A DNA stretch of 64,000 nucleotides from Sorghum bicolor. Its lineage: Eukaryota; Streptophyta; Magnoliopsida; Poales; Poaceae. A program made the position numbers and the translations under genes. Below the pieces are notes generated by a model. The model was not told the origin of the DNA, did not search any database, and was given only the letters and a program-made list of their open reading frames with translations. Below are positions 10,501 through 21,793 of this stretch, in pieces. Location: assembly GCF_000003195.3 (NCBI RefSeq), contig NC_012873.2:13415894-13479893 (forward strand), read 5' to 3'. Within the stretch, counting starts at the first letter, position 1. The number at the start of each line of letters is the position of its first letter.

Positions 10501-13500
10501 TAGAGAAGAAAAGAAGATACAGTGAGACAATTCTAAATTCATCTTTTCAAGAAACTTATCCATAACTTTCTAGATCTAAATGCACAAAATTATAGTTCAT
10601 TCCGTGTTTCACTAATATCTTCTGGTGCTACACTCTGCATCTTATTCAATTTATGCATGTCATTTATGGCCAGCATCAACATACTGGTACTAAGAACCCC
10701 TCTAGTGGTACTAACTCTCATTTCTACCATTTTCCAACATCAAACACTTCGAAAGCACTCAAGGATAATATAATATTCTGTCACCCTCCCAAATGGAGTT
10801 CCCCATAGCGGGCCTAGCAGGCCGGCAGGGGGCCAAGACCCAGCAGCTGCCGACGCTGGGGGCACCCCACGCACACCAGAAGGGGACACGGCAAGGGGGG
10901 TCCGTCCACCACTGCCACTGTGTTATCCCGGATTTTAGAAGAATTAGGAAAATAAGGAGATTTAAGGGGGAAATAGGAATGATAGGTAGAGATTTGTTTA
11001 GGAAAAAGAATTGAGATTACTTAGGAAAGAACAGAGATTTGCTTTAGGAAAAAAGAGCTCAAATCTATAAGGACTCCTTCATAATTTCCTTGGTGTGCAA
11101 GTCCAATAAGCCATACTTTTTCTGCCGTACTTTTTCAGGGCTCCGTTCGCTTGTCTTATAAGCCGTACTTATAGGGGCATTGTAAATATTTCAATCAAGC
11201 AAAGGAATAAGCATTGCTCTTTAAACAAATCTCTCCCTCTCTCTCTCTAGCTCTCAAGCCGCTGCCGCCCCCTCCCTCTGCCCTAGCCGCCGCCACCACC
11301 AACGGCACCAGCAGCAGCTGGCACGGCCTCACACCGCCACTGATCAGCCATGCCGCCTCTCTCCCTGCCCTAGCCGCCCCTAACCGGCCACCACCAAGAA
11401 AGACCGTGGCATATTCACGTTGCTCCATTTGTACCCAGAAGAAGGATAACTGACAATATTATTCAGCAAAATTATCAGAAAACATAGCTAAAAGTTCTGC
11501 TAGGACAGTACACATAATATGAGGGCAACAGCGAAGGTAAACAACTACTGATAATGTTTTCATGTCTGGTGGCACAGGGGCGAAGCCCAGTAGTGGCCCG
11601 TGGATGCGGATGCACCCCCCAAAAATCAGAAACTAGTTATTACTATCAGATTTCGGCCCTGTATGCACCCCCCTTGGGCCAATATGCTGCACCCCCCCCC
11701 CCCCCCCCCTAGCCCAGCTCAGAGCAGCCAGTCCAGTTAACTTGAGCCCATCGCTGGAAGATGAAACGCGCAGCGCCGGAGTGCGTCGACTCCGCTGCTT
11801 TCCCTCGAGGCTCGCATCCGTCGCGACGTTCTTTCTCCCCCTCCGTGTGTCTCCATGGCCATTGGCCGTCGCTGAGCCTGAGCCTAAGCTTTGGAGCATG
11901 CCTGCTGTCTATGTCTATGCGCCCCTGCTCTGCAATCCAGGCATCCGCCGGCTGTCGACAGTTCCGTCTTGCCAGTTCTGAGTGGTGAGCCTTAGTTTGC
12001 ATTTTGCAACGTTTCTGCCTACTGAAGTTCACAAAGCTCAAAGTTGTTGTCTCCTGTCTGGCCGGTATACAGTCTCAGTGTCCAGGCATCAAGGATTCAA
12101 TCTTTCAAGGTACGAAGTAGTATTTTAGGTCTGTAGCTGTAGTCTTGTACTCATGTAGATATTTCATATTTGCCTCTATTTCTTTCTCAAGTTATTTACT
12201 GGACGGTGTACTGATGACAGATTAATCAATGGAAAGATTTTTCAAAAGAAAAGCGCCAGAACCAGATAGTGCCAACAATGCTCGCAATTTGTGTTTGGAT
12301 GATATCAACTGGGAAGAGGAGATTAAATATGATCCTGGGTTGCGGAAACAAATTGATGACTACCATCCTAATCAAAGAGAAATGGTGAGAAGGAAGTACT
12401 TGGAAAAAGGGCCTTGTCAGCCTCGCACATTTAGTTTTCCAGTGACAAATATTGGAGGAGGGCCAAGAAGGTTTATTCCAGAATGGTTCGATGAGTTTGG
12501 AAGTTGGCTTGTGAAGCTTTTGTGAAAAATGGTTGGAATGGTTTTCATAGAAAACAAAGGCTCAAAGATCATGTGGGTGATGTCGGTGGCTCACACTATC
12601 TAGCAATGAAGAAGTGTGATGATTTGCTGCAAACAAGACAACACATTAATGTGGCTTTCCGTGGTGTGAATGAAAGTGCTAAGAGGGACTATATTACTCG
12701 ATTGAATGGGTCTATTGATGTTGCTAGAATGTTAGCAAAGCAAGGCTTGCCTTTTCGAGGCCACGATGAGTCGAAGGATTCTTTAAATAGAGGAAATTTC
12801 AGGGAATTTCGTGATTTTGCAGCGGAGCAAAATCCAATCTTAAGAAAGGCAACAAGTAAAGGAAAATCAGAAAATAGTCTTTTGGTTTCCCTTGAAATAC
12901 AAAGGGACATTGTGCATTGTTTTGCAAAGGAGGTGCTACAGGCTATTCTAGAAGAAATTGGGAATGATGTTTTTTGCTTGCTAGTTGATGAGTCAAGAGA
13001 TGTTTCTTGGAAAGAACAAATGGCTGTGGTCTTGAGATATGTAGATAAATATGGAATTGTGAAAGAGAGATTTGTTGGACTTGTTCATGTGAGTGAAACA
13101 ACTTCAGCCCATCTCAAGTCTTCTATTGATGCACTATTTGCTGAACTTAACTTAAGTTTAAAGCAAGTTAGAGGCCAAGGATATGATGGTGCTAGCAATA
13201 TGAGAGGTGAGTTCAATGGCTTGCAATCATTGATCATGAGAGAAAATAGTTCAGCTTATTATGTTCATTGTTTTGCTCACCAACTCCAATTAGTCCTTGT
13301 GGCTATTGTGAGAAAGCATAGAGGGGTTAGTGATTTTTTTACCAAGGTTTCCATGTTACTAAATGTTGTTGGTGGATCATCTAAGAGAAGGGAAATGATT
13401 AGAGATATTAACCTTACAGAAATGAGTAAGGCACTTGGGTGTGGGCAACTTCAAACTGGGACAGGGTTAAATCAAGAGCAAAGTATTCAAAGACCTGGAG

Positions 13501-15637
13501 ATACTCGTTGGAGTTCTCATTATAAATCTCTCAAGAGTATAGTTGACATGTTTTCTACAATAGTCAAGGTGCTAGAAATTGTGGAAAATGATAAAAAGGA
13601 CTAGAAAATTAGAGATCAAGCATCAAATCTTCTAGAGTATTTCCAGTCTTTTGACTCTATCTTCTATTTGCATCTCATGTTGACTATATTAGGAATCACA
13701 AATACCTTGTCCTTAGCACTGCAGCGCAAGGATCAGGACATAGTGAATGCTATTAATTGTGTGAGAGCCACTAGATGCCAATTGGATGAGCTTAGAAGAG
13801 AAAAGTGGGGAAAACTTTTGGATGACGTGTATGAATTTTGTGAGAGGAATGATATTTCCATATTGAAAATGGAAGATGAATATATTGATCCAAAGAAGAG
13901 GAGGCAAAAATCTGGAATTACAAACCAGCATTACTATCAAGTAGATTGTTTCAATGATATTATTGATTGGCTACTTCAAGAGCTTGACAGCCGCTTCAAT
14001 GAGACAAGCTCTCAATTGCTTGTATGCTCGGCCTCTTTTAGCCCAAGAGACTCATTTTGTGATTTTAATGTGGACAAGTTGTTGACCCTAGCGAAGCTTT
14101 ATCCACATGATTTTGATTCCGGAAATCTGAGGGACCTTAGCAATGAACTTGGCCTCTACATATTTGATGTGAGAGATGATGACAGGTTCTCCAGCATACA
14201 AACTATTGCCGAGCTTTCTCAGAAAATGGTGGAGACTAGAAAACATGAACGTTACCCACTGGTTTATCGACTTTTGAAGCTTGTACTAGTACCGCCAGTT
14301 GCTACTGCTACAGTTGAGAGGATTTTCTCTCACATGAAGATTGTGAAAACAAATTTACGCAATCGCATTGGTGATCAATTTATGAGCGATTGTCTTATTT
14401 GCCATGTGGAGAAAGAAGAATGATGAAAATCACGAATGAGTCCGTGATTCGTCGCTTCATGAAAATGCAGGAACGCAGATTTGATGACAATTAAAGGTAA
14501 TAGTTTCATGATAATATATTTTGTCTATCTTAATAGTTTTGACCATATGCGACTAGTACTTACATTGTTGTTTTTTTTCATTACTTCTTTATAGTCGCAC
14601 CCCCCTTTATTGCGCTCTAGCTTCGCCACTGTGGTGGCATATATAGAAATCAAAAAATTACTTTAAACCAGTGTCCACATATAAAACAATTGTGAAACCC
14701 ATGGCAGGACCAATAAAAGTTTTACTAGACTGTAAGCTTTTGCTTAAAGTTGACAAAGTAAAAGATGGGAATTTTGAGCTTTGGTATTTTGGTGCAAAAG
14801 CTTATAGCTTAGCAAAATGACCAATTGCATTGCAATCTCAGGTGCAGACATGTAGTCTATACTCAGTTTATAGTCCACATGATTTTCAATCGCAATTAAC
14901 TGACAGTACAAAACCGCATTGACATTATACAATGTACAGAACAAACAGCTTCAGCATGCATCCATGTTCAATCTTAGGATATAAACCCAACAGTAGAACC
15001 ACAAAACCTGCTGCATTTTTCATGTTTCAATGGTTTTAGCCCTACAAACGAAATACCAAAGCTTAAAAATCCCATCTTTTCACAGTATACAGCTACAGCA
15101 GCAAAAGATCCATTGGATTCAACGTCGCACAAATAAAATCCCTACAAAATGCGAGTCCCATAACGATACTACCAGTCCGGATTAGAGATTCAGAATCCAA
15201 GGAGCATACATACCATCCGGTCATGAACTTCTTGGACGCCCAGCTATGCACAACCTTATGGAACGCCTAAAACAAAAAGCACAAAAAAAATCAGCTACAT
15301 TTCATATCCCACAACAATTCGCGCATTGACATTTCTCGGGCAGACCAAATCTGACTCGAGAAGCCACCGCCATGCGAGGCGAGGGGGAAGTAGGAGGAGG
15401 GGAAGAGGGAAGGGCGGCGACCTCGCGGCCGGTCTGCGCGGCGGCGGCGGCGGCGGAGGCAGAGGAGGGCTTGCTCTCGTCGTCGTCGGAGTCGGCGACG
15501 GCGCGGGCGGACGGGGACGCATGGGTGGCGACGGCGGCGGTCGGCACGAGCAGGTCCCGGTCCCGGTCCCGGTCGCGGTCGCGGTCGCGGCTGGGCATCG
15601 GGATTAGCACCGACGGCTTCGCGTCACCCATCGCCAT
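7582..15637 (-). CDS. LCV: LIKE-COV (CONTINUOUS VASCULAR RING family) membrane protein, seven exons
   Basis: Exons from the start: 15637-15368, 15266-15214, 9916-9807, 8862-8695, 8619-8522, 7907-7781 and 7679-7582. Phases fit and all introns are GT-AG, giving 307 residues. DUF502/COV1-family proteins are Golgi/trans-Golgi multi-pass proteins needed for vascular patterning and trafficking in Arabidopsis. Recognisable blocks, in order: SWASKKFMTG, VDGFFSPIYAHLGIKIFG, FMSSWLGASILGLGEWFIKR, FVRHIYDASKQIS, VIIRHPRIGEYAFGFITS, YVPTNHLYIGDIF and VIRPNMSVREGIEIVV. The N-terminus is low-complexity, with six Arg-Asp repeats at residues 17-28. Exon 1's donor is the least certain boundary. Intron 2 (9917-15213) is enlarged by a hAT transposon and a probable solo LTR, yet the splice sites around it are intact. 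No coding lesion was seen. Confidence 0.9.
10779..11455. mobile_element. Probable solo LTR in intron 2 of the LIKE-COV gene
   Basis: The interval begins TGTCA and ends TGACA. ATATT lies at 11456-11460 and also at 10773-10777, one base off the left edge, resembling a 5-bp target duplication with a one-base change. Inside are a GC-rich start, an AT-rich middle, and near 11180-11260 a CAATCAAGCAAAGGAATAAGCA-like segment followed by CT repeats, typical of an LTR R-U5 region. No internal retrotransposon sequence flanks it. Family unknown. Confidence 0.45.
11575..14631 (+). mobile_element. hAT transposon inside LIKE-COV intron 2
   Basis: Imperfect terminal inverted repeats (CAGGGGCGAAGC at 11575 and GCTTCGCCACTG ending 14631) are flanked by an identical 8-bp direct repeat, TGGTGGCA (11567-11574 and 14632-14639). 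An 8-bp duplication is the hallmark of hAT insertion. The element is 3057 bp and carries one transposase pseudogene on the + strand, opposite to the host gene. A C-rich run (11690-11708) lies near its left end. The perfect duplication implies no rearrangement since insertion. Confidence 0.92.
12229..14423 (+). pseudogene. hAT transposase (ZMYM1/TTF-finger type), broken
   Basis: This would be the DNA-binding, RNase-H-fold transposase of the element. The N-terminal part (12229-12520) starts MERFFKRKAPEP and enters the TTF-type finger (RFIPEWFDEFGSWL). The frame then shifts near 12510, and the cysteine-rich part of the finger is absent before KNGWNGFHRKQRLKDHV resumes. The catalytic core follows (LLVDESRDVSWKEQ, GQGYDGASNM, VHCFAHQLQL, RPGDTRWSSHYKS). 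An in-frame TAG lies at 13602-13604. The C-terminal dimerisation block (LLKLVLVPPVATATVERIFS) ends the frame. Loss of the zinc-binding part plus the shift and stop make it non-functional. Confidence 0.9.
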
Positions 15638-15919
15638 CCGAAGATCTCCCTCCCTCTCGAGGCTCTCAGCTGGAGGCTGGAGCGGCCGGCTCCAGCTGCC
15701 TCCTCTCTCTCTCTCTCTCTCTGGTTTCTTGTTTGGGGACTTGGGATGTTCGTGGTTTTGGGCTACTGCTGGCCTCGTTTTCGGTTTTTTTTTTTTTTTT
15801 TTTTTGGCTGAGGCCGACGCCCTCCGGAACCAGAGTAGGCGCAGCGGCGGCACATGGAATCGGCTGTCGATTCTCGGAGGTTCGGATATGTTTGGCTCGA
15901 GTCAACGTACTTCATCTTG
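15638..15919 (-). promoter_or_regulatory. Leader/proximal promoter region of LIKE-COV gene
   Basis: Upstream of the ATG at 15637 (reading minus) lie a (CT)n microsatellite (15703-15722, GA-rich on the coding strand) and a run of about 22 T at 15785-15806. GA-rich tracts are common in grass 5' leaders. No clear TATA box was seen. A MITE starts immediately upstream at 15920-16160. Confidence 0.4.
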
Positions 15920-16160
15920 GGCCTTGTTTACTTCCTCAATATTTTACAAAATGTTTCAGATTTTTCGTCACATCAAATCTTACGGCATATGTATAAAGTA
16001 TTAAATATAGATAAAAATATAACTAATTATACAGTTTGTATGTAATTTACGAGACGAATCTTTTGAGCCTAGTTAATCTATGATTGAACAATATTTGTTA
16101 AATACAAACAAATGTGTTATTGTTCACATTTTGCAAGTTTTTTTGCAAGTAAACAAGGCC
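15920..16160. mobile_element. MITE with GGCCTTGTTTAC ends
   Basis: GGCCTTGTTTAC at 15920 is inverted exactly at 16149-16160 (GTAAACAAGGCC), and the 241-bp body contains the block ACGAGACGAATCTTTTGAGCCTAGTTAATCTATGATTG. This is a very common grass MITE family, from memory usually hAT-like. No unambiguous target duplication could be picked out. It lies about 280 bp upstream of the LIKE-COV start codon. Confidence 0.8.
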
Positions 16161-16188
16161 TGTATGTTATTCTACAAATTATAGGTTA

Positions 16189-16225
16189 CTAGCAAAACTA
16201 CCCGTGCGTTGCAATGGGAGAAAAA
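16189..16225 (-). mobile_element. Helitron 3' terminus
   Basis: On the minus strand it reads CCCATTGCAACGCACGGG (stem-loop), seven bases, then GCTAG with a following T outside, which is the standard grass Helitron 3' end (hairpin close to CTRR). The element body extends to the right. Its 5' TC end was not located and no Rep/helicase coding is present, so it is non-autonomous or truncated. Confidence 0.65.
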
Positions 16226-18450
16226 AAGTTATCAAATCTATATCTATATTTCTATTATATAATTATATATAATAACAAAGAGGCAAAATTTTAGCCTATT
16301 TTTTGTCCATCTATTTTTTGTTCATCTCCCTCTAACTACCGGACAATGCAGAGTTTCTTTCGTCCGAAATTATATATAACTCGTGCTTATACGAGTTAAA
16401 ATAACTCTTGTCTAATATGATATGGAGTTCTATTCTAGTTTTATATAGGTCATATATACGGTAACCTTGATAGCTAGAAAAAGTCCTAATCTTAATATAA
16501 ATAGATTACTTTAATCTTTTGAGTAAGCTAAATAAGAATTCTAATTCAAGAGTTTGATTCCAGATTTATATTGATACTATATAGGGTAATATTGATAGCT
16601 AGGAATCCTAATCCTAATCCTATACAAATAGATTACTCATCTTTAAGTAATCCAAATAAAAAAAGATATAAAATTTTCTATTTTATTGGTTTACCTTTTT
16701 TCTATTATTTTTTATCTATCTCGTCCCGGACTACTCCCGCAAACCCATGGGGTTTTTAAACCCGGTTCACCATATCATCACACAATATAATTAGTACATA
16801 AAGAACAAAATGCAAGAAAAAATAAACAAAATAGAGAACATGCATGCTCGATACTTTTTTAGTAGAAGCTCCTTATGTAAAAACTACAGGTAGCTAGTGC
16901 GTCTTAGTGCATGCACTTAGTTTATCTGGACTCAAAGATATGACAGATGTTGACACTAAGCATTAGCAGGTCATGGCCCAATGCATGCTAGAGGTGAGTG
17001 TTTCTGTCTCAACTCGCAAATGTCTAGTGAGGAGGTGCAATAACACACAACATGATTCTCACCTTGCCAATTGATTCAACTTTAAGTATTTTGGTGCGCT
17101 ATAAAGTAGACTTGCTCACTTGACTGGATGACCATCTTGTGACATGCTGTGACGGGCACGGGCAACCCGTTAAATACCCGTGACGTGACGGGTCATGGGT
17201 TTTTTAGTGGGCACATTATGTTAATGGGCATGAGTTTGGGATAGCAAAACCCAGCGGGTTTATACCCGTTGCCATCTTTAGTTAGGTTGGAAGGGACGTG
17301 TCAAGGAGAGACTTGTTGTTGGCCAGAGAGACACGCTACGAAATGGAAAAGATGACGATGTGATCGGATACTGGCGGACAGGATTGTGGCGGACAAAAAA
17401 AAGACAGGCTGAAATTTTTCTTTTTAATCAAGCATCACATTAAATAGGCTATCATAAAATTTTCATAATAATTGGAGTAAGATAATTACAATTTTAATTT
17501 TACACTAAAAAATATAGGCAAGCATCTCCGACAAAAACAAATATACTAAAAATTATGATATTTTTTGTTTACGACATGGATCTAAATATGTGGAGCTGAA
17601 TAAAATTTGTTTTGTAATTTTTAGATTTATTTATGAATTACTATAAATTTATTAATTTTATAGGAGATTTTACATTAGGAACCTTAGAAAACTTTTATTT
17701 TTTTTTCTCTTTCAGCAGGCTACCTACAAGCTACAGGCCGATTGCGGAATGCGGATGCAGCCGATTGACGGCCAGATTTGCACTTAGAACCTTGTACTTT
17801 CTTTATTCTTAATATGCTCTAATATATATAAATGATTTTACATTGGGAACCCTAGAAAAACTTCTATTCTTCTTTTTTCTACTCCACAAGGTACAGGATT
17901 CGGATATGGTGGGCAGAAAACTTTTGGACGGAATGAAATTTTCCCTCTTTATAGATAGGTATAGATTTTGATTTTTTATGGCAAAATAATTTTTACCAAA
18001 CATCAAAATATATATGGTATGTCTGAATATCCATTCTAAATTACAAAATTATAAGATGTTTTGGTTTTCTAAATAATATATCTAGAAAACCTAAAATATT
18101 TTATAATTTAAACAAAGGGATTGGGTACTAAGAATGATATACTTAAAATATTTTTATTGCAACTATTTATAATTTGCATTGAAGGAAGTATTTACTGATA
18201 TGCGTAAGAGTATCTTCAAGAGTTTCCAAATTAACTCTACTTTTGATCGCAAGAATTCCATAGGAATTGTGTAGTAATTTTATACAAATCAGTTAATTTT
18301 CATAGAGAAAACGTAGAAAACTGATAAATCTCGCAATCCAAAGTGGTCTTGAATCTTGTTTTTTAGCAAGATTAGGAAAAAAACTCAGTCTCCAATAACC
18401 CCTTAGAGCATCTCTAAGAATAGAGCATTTGCATCACAAACTCACAATAA
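16226..18450. other. AT-rich non-coding repeat sequence
   Basis: No protein domain is recognised. Contents include a repeated TATAGGGTAATATTGATAGCTAGGAA-like unit (about 16440-16480 and 16580-16615) and a stretch rich in CCCGT/ACGGG (17145-17275) resembling Ac-like hAT debris. TTTACATTAGGAACC / TTACATTGGGAACC is repeated at 17670 and 17840. Probably Helitron interior plus older insertions. Confidence 0.4.
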
Positions 18451-18485
18451 CTAGGAGAATTCCCCGCGCGTTGCCGCGGATATGA
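18451..18485 (-). mobile_element. Second Helitron 3' terminus
   Basis: Minus strand: CCGCGGCAACGCGCGGGG, then AATTCTC, then CTAG followed by T outside. Hairpin-to-CTAG spacing and the A/T target context fit a Helitron 3' end. The body would extend rightwards and would include the tandem repeats at 18612-18783. The 5' end was not located. Confidence 0.6.
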
Positions 18486-18611
18486 AGGAGGAATATAATA
18501 AATATATAACTCTTTTATTAGCATAATCATTGGAAATTGTATCCATAGTGGATGATGTGTCTCGTTGATGTGGATGTCATAATTCTTGTGCTAGTTAACT
18601 TTAATGCAAAC

Positions 18612-18783
18612 GATAGTAGATTGCTGAGGTGGACACCTTGCATGTCAGGAGAAATTGATAGAGGCAAATGATAGTGGACTGCTGAGATGGACGCTTTGTA
18701 TTTTAAGAAAAATAGATAGTGGAGTTGATAATGGACTGCTGAGGTGGACGCATTGCATGTCAAGAGAAATAGATAGTGGGGTT
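18612..18783. repeat. Three-copy ~57-bp tandem repeat
   Basis: Units begin GATAGTAGATTGCTGAG (18612), GATAGTGGACTGCTGAG (18670) and GATAATGGACTGCTGAG (18727). They share a TGGACGCATTGCATGTCAAG core, with the copies diverged from each other. The periods are 58 and 57 bases. The repeat lies within the presumed Helitron starting at 18451. Confidence 0.85.
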
Positions 18784-19239
18784 TTGCTTTATAAGAGTTA
18801 TAGATATGTATACCTCATAGCACACCTAGAGAGGAATACTAAAGTTTATTTCACTGCATTTATATTTTTATTAATTCCTTAAGAAATTAATTTGTTTCTC
18901 CAACATAAGGCAAATATAGCAAACAAATCATTATAAAGTAAAAGGTACATTTGCAGATGTTTTTTATAGTTAGGAAACATCATAAATTTAAGGAAATTGG
19001 GTTTTTCAAATTTTAAGTGCAATAGTTAGTGCTAGAGGAGCCAAACCAGACAATAGCTTTATACTAGTGGAGCTATTAGCTAACCTATGAGAAGAGCTCC
19101 ATTTGGATCCTAGATCTAATAGTTAGTCGGTCTTTAGGGCCTATTTATTTGAGATGCATCTTTTGGTGTATTGGCTCAAAAGCTATTTTCTGTTTTTTGG
19201 TTTATGGCTTCTGGCTATAGACTTTTGTAATAATGTTTT
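18784..19239. other. Unassigned flank left of the CACTA element
   Basis: No gene. At 19137 a GGGCCTATTTATTTGAG segment occurs, and an inverted look-alike (AAAACAAACAGGCCC) ends at 42680 beyond the CACTA element. The CACTA element may therefore have landed in an older MITE, but no target duplication supports this. Confidence 0.35.
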
Positions 19240-19245
19240 AGCTTC

Positions 19246-19366
19246 TTATCTGCGACGTTTGTTGGCTACACGTGTCGCAGATAAGCCCTTATCTGCGACA
19301 TGTGGAGCCAATAAGAGTCACTGATAACGAACTATCTGCGACGCGTGTAGCTAATACGCGTCACTG
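19246..19366. repeat. Left CACTA subterminal repeats
   Basis: Several copies of TATCTGCGAC / GTCGCAGATA and RCGCGTCACTGATAA occur in both orientations within 120 bp, matching the array at 42236-42537. In CACTA elements such arrays bind the regulatory TNPA/TNP1 protein. Confidence 0.75.
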
Positions 19367-19795
19367 ATAACAATTTCCGAAAAATAAAAAAAATCATATA
19401 TATATATAGGGCATATATATATACCCTATATATATGTATATGATTTTTTTATAAATATATATATAAGCACACACAAATGTTTCACCATTTCAACAATACA
19501 TTCTTTACAAGGTTTTTAGATACAATTCATACTACAAAATATTCATGTCGTCTCAGGGTGAGCCAAGCTCATTACATAGATATCAAGTTCTTGCATAGAT
19601 ATCAAGTTCTTGTAAGTTCAACAGATAGCAAATAATAGTACTCTATATGAAGAAACTCATTACATAGATATCAAGTTCAACAGATTCACATTCATGTCAA
19701 ATTCATCGACAACAAGTTCCGTCACAAGATTGTACAACTTATTCACTCACACACTGGACACATTGATAATAATGGCAATCACACATCACTGGAGC
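19367..19795. other. CACTA non-coding left arm
   Basis: It holds a near-perfect AT-rich palindrome (19390-19440: TATATAGGG...CCCTATATA) and repeats of CATAGATATCAAGTTC (about 19574-19684, four copies). No coding sequence was seen. Confidence 0.5.
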
Positions 19796-20400
19796 TTAAC
19801 TAGGATTATGGAACTCCCCTCTCTTGTTGATGATCTGTTCCATAAAGAACTTGCTCAGCTTCTCCCTAATTGCGTTGAAATCGATAGGCGCCGTCAGCAC
19901 TTCAAATTCCTGTGTCAAGATATAACTCTAGTAAAAATGAAAACATGGCACAATGCAAAGTACAAATCATATTAGTAAAACTCAAATGCACTGTTGGCTT
20001 ATATATATTTCTTGTGTTGGATAGGAGAGGTAGAAATGAAACCATCCTAATGCCGCCTATTTCATTTTTGAAAGATTCAACAATTGATAATTCCATTCTA
20101 ATCTAGTACCTTCTGATCTAGTAGTAGGGCACTAAAAACATGGACACTAAAATGCTGTAAAGCAAAGATTTATAGAATCCAATAGATTTTCTGATCAGGT
20201 ATGCTTTTAACCATTTTAACAGTGAAGTAATGATGTCAAATGGAAGATTTGCAGAGCTGGGAAAACTGTGGCTAGTAATTTATTCAGAGATCATTCTAGA
20301 AGAATACCTCAGGGCATTCCAAGTCTGTCTTTTGCATGGCTAACATCAAGTTGTGTGCAGCATAGAAGCTGGATGTCTTGCTAGAAGTTTGTTGTTGGCA
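19796..20400 (-). pseudogene. 3' exons of CACTA-borne Ulp1-like protease gene
   Basis: The minus strand gives an upstream exon around 20399-20300 (CQQQTSSKTSSFYAAHNLM, then KTDLECPE). A last exon around 19917-19796 reads QEFEVLTAPIDFNAIREKL then INKRGEFHNPS and a TAA stop. The pattern is the C-terminus of the Ulp1/SENP-type (C48) cysteine protease often fused to the second CACTA gene. Where family members carry the catalytic Cys (QxxxxxxCGYY), this copy appears to have Ser, so activity is doubtful. The rest of the gene lies beyond the nested Tat insertion, at 33089 onwards. Confidence 0.6.
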
Positions 20401-20468
20401 CTGCAACATATATATTAATTAGAGGTGAATACACACAATCATTTGAAAATGGAAGTGGGACACAATAC

Positions 20469-21167
20469 TGTTGATGCAAAAGCTGATCTGCAAACACAAA
20501 GGGCTAATACCCGATTTAAACGTTAAGGCGTGCCAGCCGATTTGACCTTACTATCGGCAAAGGTGGTAACTCGAATACTTTGGTCCCGACAACAGCGATG
20601 CGCCCGGATGCCACGGCCAAAAGGTATTCACACGAAACTTGAGAACACGTCGAGCTTAAGTCGACGAATTCCTAAGAACTCGTAACGAAAAGGAAAAAAG
20701 TATGACGAAGTCGTCGAAAAAGTAGATGCTAGAATTTGAGTAAAAACGTGTGTTTGATTGATTGATAGATAAATTCTTTACAAGGCCCTAGGGTCTACAT
20801 TTATACCCTGCTCAAAGAGCTACAACCAGACACGACTAGGATTCGAATTCCAAATTTAAACAGAATCCGTGTACAAAACGACTTAAATAACTAAGGAAAA
20901 CGCAAAACTATCCTCACGTGACAAACTAGAACACCCCCACAAGCCGACCGGCAACTTCCAGGCTCTCCCTCCGTATCATCGGCAGACTCCCTTATCATAG
21001 CCATCGGCACAAGCACATCGTCACCTATGGACTCGGTCACGTTCCGCCATACTTCCATCGGCAACCATCCTCATCGGCAACTCACCCTGTAGATCAAGCA
21101 CTGCCGTCTTATCTTACCGACCTACACTTTACCAATCATGGACACGTGCCTAAAAACGGTGTCAACA
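20469..21167 (-). repeat. 3' LTR of Tat copy A
   Basis: TG...CA ends on the minus strand (TGTTGACACCG...GCATCAACA). It includes a TATAAATGTAGACCC promoter-like segment (forward 20805-20815) and six exact GCCGAT/ATCGGC hexamers. It is directly preceded, on the minus strand, by the polypurine tract. Confidence 0.95.
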
Positions 21168-21185
21168 CATGCCCCCCAATTTCGG
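21168..21185 (-). other. Polypurine tract of Tat copy A
   Basis: The minus strand reads AAATTGGGGGGCATG immediately before the 3' LTR, the expected primer site for plus-strand DNA synthesis. The same tract precedes the LTR at 56921. Confidence 0.8.
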
Positions 21186-21793
21186 AGTATGAAATCATTA
21201 ATACTCCAAAATTCTCTGCAGTAATGATGCCTTTCCGCAATTAATGCTCCCAATCTGGTAACCGACAGCCTTAATCTGAACAACTCTGATCATATTCCTC
21301 TGCAGATTCCTCCAAATCCTCAACCTCCCAAACGGACATTTCCACTTTAGTCGCGCATCTGCAATATTACCGTTACAGGGACTTGCCGATGGACGTCCAT
21401 ATCCCATCCTCCCAAACGGCTATCTCCACTTTATTCGCCCATCGGCAATATGACCGTTACAAGGCGCTGCCGATGGACCGACCAGGAGATCTCGCACAGT
21501 GAAATATCTGTGGACAATGACCGCTTCCTGTCAAATCGCCTGCACAATCCCTTGATTACCGTGCGAACAGTTACCCCTCGGATTTCACGGATACGGCGAA
21601 GAGATAAGTCAAATTTACCCTTGCCCGTTTTGTTCTATAAATAGTTCCTTCTCGGGTACTCCTTCTTCATCACATCATTCCACAGCTCCAACTTCACTTT
21701 CCCGGCGGCGGTGCTGTTCAAGAGCTCCAAGATCCCCAAGGAAACCCCTTCTTCACCAACTCCGAAGCCTTCGACCATCCTCTTCGTGACAAG

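Noticed and set aside
15638..15853. Upstream extension of the LIKE-COV first exon frame
   Set aside because: The extension translates a (GA)n tract and the poly-A side of a T run, which is typical leader; the ATG at 15637 is followed by a plausible N-terminus.
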